From Cryomorphaceae bacterium (lineage in GTDB: Bacteria; Bacteroidota; Bacteroidia; Flavobacteriales; Schleiferiaceae), in NCBI GenBank assembly GCA_013911625.1, contig JACESW010000040.1:1-8769 (forward strand): DNA of 8,769 bases, written 5' to 3'. Every line of letters starts with the position of its first letter. Position 1 is the stretch's first letter. The translations under genes were made by a program, and so were the position numbers. Positions 6,664 through 8,769 of the stretch are shown one piece after another. The notes under the pieces are model-generated. The model had not been told where the DNA came from and did not search any database. It was given only the letters and a program-made list of their open reading frames with translations.

Positions 6664-8192
6664 TATTTAGCGACCAATAAATTATCTCCTGTCATTTCCG
6701 CCGGTTGATCTACACCCATTAGAGCCAATAGGGTAGGTGCTATATCTCCTAGTTTCCCTTCCTTTAAGCCATATTCTTGGGCCGAAGAACCAACTAGCCA
6801 GCAAGGTACAACAGTGGTGGTATGCGCAGTGTTCGGTGATCCGTCGTCATTTACCATACAATCTGCATTACCGTGATCGGCAAGAACGATGAATTGGTAA
6901 TCCGATTCCAAACCGGCCTCAACGACTGATTGCAAACACGAGTCAACAGTTTCACAAGCTTTTATAGCGGCTTCCATTACCCCTGTATGACCAACCATAT
7001 CGGGATTGGCGAAGTTCAGACATACAAAGTCGGTTGCACCTTCTTTTAATTTGGGAACAATGGCATCTCGAATATCGCCAGCACTCATCTCAGGTTGCAA
7101 GTCATAAGTAGCCACCTTTGGAGAAGGACACAGTAAACGCTCTTCACCATCAAAAGGTTCCTCACGACCGCCGGAAAAGAAGAAGGTGACATGAGGGTAC
7201 TTTTCTGTTTCAGCTATTCTAATCTGGCTGCGTCCAGCACTTTCAAGTACTTCCCCCATGGTATTGACCAAGTTGTCCTTGCGGAACACTACTTCAATAT
7301 TTTTGAAGGTATCGTCGTAGCTAGTCATGGTCACAAAGTGAAGATTCAAAGCAGACATATCCTCTTCTGGGAAGTCACTTTGGGTTAAGACCTCGGTGAT
7401 TTCTCTTCCTCGATCCGTTCTAAAATTGAACATGATTACTACATCGTTTTCCTCGAGGGTCGCTAGTGGGTCACCGTTTTCATGAGTAATGACCACAGGC
7501 TCTAAGAATTCGTCTGTAACTCCCGCTTCGTAGCTCTGCTTAATCGCGGTAACGGCATCGGTAGCTTTGGCGCCCTTTCCGTGCACCATTAAATGGTATG
7601 CCTTGGCGACACGCTCCCAACGCTTGTCGCGGTCCATACTGAAGTAGCGGCCGATCAACGAGGCAACACGCCCTGTAGTTTCTGACATATGTGCTTCCAA
7701 ATCGGACACATAATCTGCACCACCTTGTGGGTCAGTATCGCGACCGTCTGTGAAAACGTGAACAAACACATCCTCAAAGGCTTCAGCGTGAAGCCAAGTA
7801 CATAGGGCCTTTGCGTGATTGATATGCGCATGCACACCGCCGTCAGAAAGAAGCCCAGCAATGTGAATCTTACTATTGTTTGCTTTAGCGTGTGCCAAAG
7901 CTGAAAGAAGAGTAGGGTCAGCGGCAAAGTCGCCCTGTTCAGCGGCAAGATTGATTTTCACCAAATCTTGATAAACCACCCGGCCAGCACCGAGATTCAT
8001 ATGTCCCACTTCTGAGTTTCCCATTTGACCCTCAGGTAGACCTACGTCTAGCCCTGAAGTCTTCACCCAAGTTTGCGGGTAGTCTTTGTAAAGGGAATCA
8101 ACAAAAGGCGTATTGGCTTTATCTATAGCACTGACATCTGGGTTATCGGCTCTTCCCCAACCGTCGAGTACAATTAATGCTGTCTTTTTCAT
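6663..8192 (-). CDS. gpmI: 2,3-bisphosphoglycerate-independent phosphoglycerate mutase
   Basis: It interconverts 3-phosphoglycerate and 2-phosphoglycerate in glycolysis and gluconeogenesis, using two Mn ions and a phosphoserine intermediate. The 509 residues match the usual length. The alkaline-phosphatase-like domain carries D10 (VLDGWG), the nucleophile S60 (GNSEVGH), D398 and H402 (NPDMVGH), D439 and H440 (LADHGN) and H457 (NTAHTT). These correspond one to one to the known metal ligands of the Bacillus enzyme. The inserted transferase domain (about 75-305) has the substrate-binding SDGGVHAH, TDGRDTDP and FNFRTDRGRE motifs, and K331 is also kept. The start is taken as the ATG at 8192 because the family begins MKKxALIVLDGWG. 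A frame extension to a GTG at 8210 lies inside the promoter box. This is the first gene of the gpmI-map-methyltransferase operon, and the 5' leader is only about 10-13 nt. Confidence 0.97.
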   Translation of the reverse strand: MKKTALIVLDGWGRADNPDVSAIDKANTPFVDSLYKDYPQTWVKTSGLDVGLPEGQMGNSEVGHMNLGAGRVVYQDLVKINLAAEQGDFAADPTLLSALAHAKANNSKIHIAGLLSDGGVHAHINHAKALCTWLHAEAFEDVFVHVFTDGRDTDPQGGADYVSDLEAHMSETTGRVASLIGRYFSMDRDKRWERVAKAYHLMVHGKGAKATDAVTAIKQSYEAGVTDEFLEPVVITHENGDPLATLEENDVVIMFNFRTDRGREITEVLTQSDFPEEDMSALNLHFVTMTSYDDTFKNIEVVFRKDNLVNTMGEVLESAGRSQIRIAETEKYPHVTFFFSGGREEPFDGEERLLCPSPKVATYDLQPEMSAGDIRDAIVPKLKEGATDFVCLNFANPDMVGHTGVMEAAIKACETVDSCLQSVVEAGLESDYQFIVLADHGNADCMVNDDGSPNTAHTTTVVPCWLVGSSAQEYGLKEGKLGDIAPTLLALMGVDQPAEMTGDNLLVAK

Positions 8193-8209
8193 AGTGTTCG
8201 TTGAAGCCA

Positions 8210-8217
8210 CAAATTTA
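8210..8217 (-). promoter_or_regulatory. Bacteroidota-type -7 promoter box for the gpmI operon
   Basis: On the minus strand this reads TAAATTTG, an exact TAnnTTTG match, 17 nt before the gpmI ATG. Transcription would start near 8203-8205. That leaves the in-frame GTG at 8210 outside the mRNA and supports the ATG at 8192. A run of seven T and a G (8238-8231, part of the upstream terminator) lies 13 nt upstream and may supply the T-rich -33 contact, although its TTG is nearer than the usual 17-23 nt. Confidence 0.72.
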
Positions 8218-8231
8218 GGGATTATTGGGGC

Positions 8232-8262
8232 AAAAAAAGACCCGCGCGAGGCGGGTCTTTTT
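8232..8262 (-). terminator. Factor-independent terminator of the SPOR-domain gene
   Basis: The arms at 8234-8245 and 8251-8262 form a 12-bp stem around a GCGAG loop. On the minus strand the hairpin ends in seven T (8238-8232). It lies 17 nt after the stop of the SPOR-domain gene and just upstream of the gpmI promoter, so it insulates gpmI from that gene. The five T on the plus-strand side would also allow termination of plus-strand transcription. Confidence 0.92.
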
Positions 8263-8279
8263 ATCTAATATTCACTGGA

Positions 8280-8769
8280 TTAATACACTGCAATCCATGC
8301 AGTTTCTACAACTGCTTTTGCAGCTTCCAAAGCCGTGCGCGCTTCAGCCAAGTTTTCATGCATACTGTACACTACGCGGTAGGTGTTCAAGTCCTTTACA
8401 AAGCTAACGTCTAACTCCTCGCCTAGCCCTGAAATGAAGCGTTCTGCTCCTTTTTGAGAAGGAAACGATCCGATGATCACATAATATCCTTTTATTTCAA
8501 CAGTTGGCTCTTCTGAAGGTGCTTTTTCTTCAACTGGTACAGCTTTTAGTGCTTCCAATTCATCCATCAACGCTGCTTTTTCAAGTGTATGAGCTTTCTT
8601 GGCCGCTTTCAACTCTTTCTCAATGGCTGCTTTCTCAGATTCAGATTTTTCGAGTGAAGCACCCACTTTAGCAGCCAACGCTGCGGCATCTTCAAGCGCT
8701 TGTTTTGTTTTTTTGTTTTCGCCATCCAATCGTACGGCTGTATAGAAACGCAAAACCGCGTCGTTATTG
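8280..8769 (-). CDS. SPOR-domain protein with coiled coil (5' partial)
   Basis: Only the C-terminal 163 or so residues are in the window. The frame stays open to the right edge, and the TTG at 8753 is an ordinary internal leucine codon, not a start. The visible part begins with AVLRFYTAVRLDGENKK, which has the spacing of a TPR helix (A..Y..A..LD..N), so tetratricopeptide repeats may precede it. A charged Ala/Glu/Lys coiled coil follows, then a short Pro/Glu linker (VPVEEKAPSEEP), and a C-terminal SPOR domain of about 70 residues from KGYYVIIGSF to TAWIAVY. SPOR domains bind peptidoglycan stripped of stem peptides, often at division sites, so the protein is probably periplasmic or membrane-anchored. 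The signal or anchor would be in the missing N-terminus. A terminator follows 17 nt after the stop. The SPOR call is good; the precise role is not recognisable. Confidence 0.85.
   Translation of the reverse strand, partial: NNDAVLRFYTAVRLDGENKKTKQALEDAAALAAKVGASLEKSESEKAAIEKELKAAKKAHTLEKAALMDELEALKAVPVEEKAPSEEPTVEIKGYYVIIGSFPSQKGAERFISGLGEELDVSFVKDLNTYRVVYSMHENLAEARTALEAAKAVVETAWIAVY

Noticed and set aside
8193..8210. GTG start of gpmI giving a MASTNT extension
   Set aside because: The GTG overlaps the TAAATTTG promoter box and would lie upstream of the transcription start; the family starts at MKKTALIVLDGWG.
8225..8407. Plus-strand frame over the terminator and SPOR gene end
   Set aside because: It is the complement of the SPOR-domain coding sequence plus a terminator hairpin, with no family resemblance.
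1..8769. Defence island, prophage, CRISPR, retron or toxin-antitoxin system
   Set aside because: All coding space is filled by housekeeping families; there is no repeat array, no integrase or transposase, and no gap over 300 bases.

Overview
The window looks like ordinary core chromosome from a member of the Bacteroidota, probably Flavobacteriia or a near relative. The clues are: two promoter boxes of the Bacteroidota form TAnnTTTG (upstream of the S1 gene and of gpmI); no convincing Shine-Dalgarno sequence before any visible start codon; a long ribosomal protein S1 with an acidic N-terminal extension; and gene families typical of that phylum. I see no tRNA, rRNA, CRISPR array, insertion sequence, integrase, phage gene or toxin-antitoxin pair, and no new multi-gene system. 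The interest lies in details of individual genes and of the short intergenic regions.

Plus strand, 1-5072. The window opens inside a citrate synthase of the mitochondrial/eukaryotic type, whose first roughly 110 codons lie outside. It ends in a strong hairpin terminator. A TATATTTG promoter and a structured leader of about 105 nt then precede rpsA (ribosomal protein S1, six S1 domains), which also ends in a terminator. Only 28 nt after that terminator hairpin comes a two-gene unit separated by 1 nt: a NIF3/DUF34 dinuclear-metal protein, and a coiled-coil protein of the zinc-ribbon family usually found beside NIF3. In this copy all four predicted zinc cysteines are replaced.

Convergent junction, 5042-5072. 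A perfect 14-bp hairpin with an A tract on one side and a T tract on the other can stop transcription from both directions.

Minus strand, 5099-8769. Read in the direction of transcription, the end of a SPOR-domain protein gene (its 5' end is beyond the right edge) is followed by a terminator. A TAAATTTG promoter then drives a tight three-gene operon: gpmI (cofactor-independent phosphoglycerate mutase), map (type I methionine aminopeptidase) and a class I SAM-dependent methyltransferase. The three genes overlap by 1 and 3 nt, so translation is probably coupled.

Together the genes cover central carbon metabolism (citrate synthase, phosphoglycerate mutase), translation and protein maturation (S1, methionine aminopeptidase), and several poorly understood conserved proteins (NIF3, its partner, the methyltransferase). 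The layout is compact: four factor-independent terminators separate short transcription units, and in two places the T tract of one terminator sits directly upstream of the next gene's promoter.
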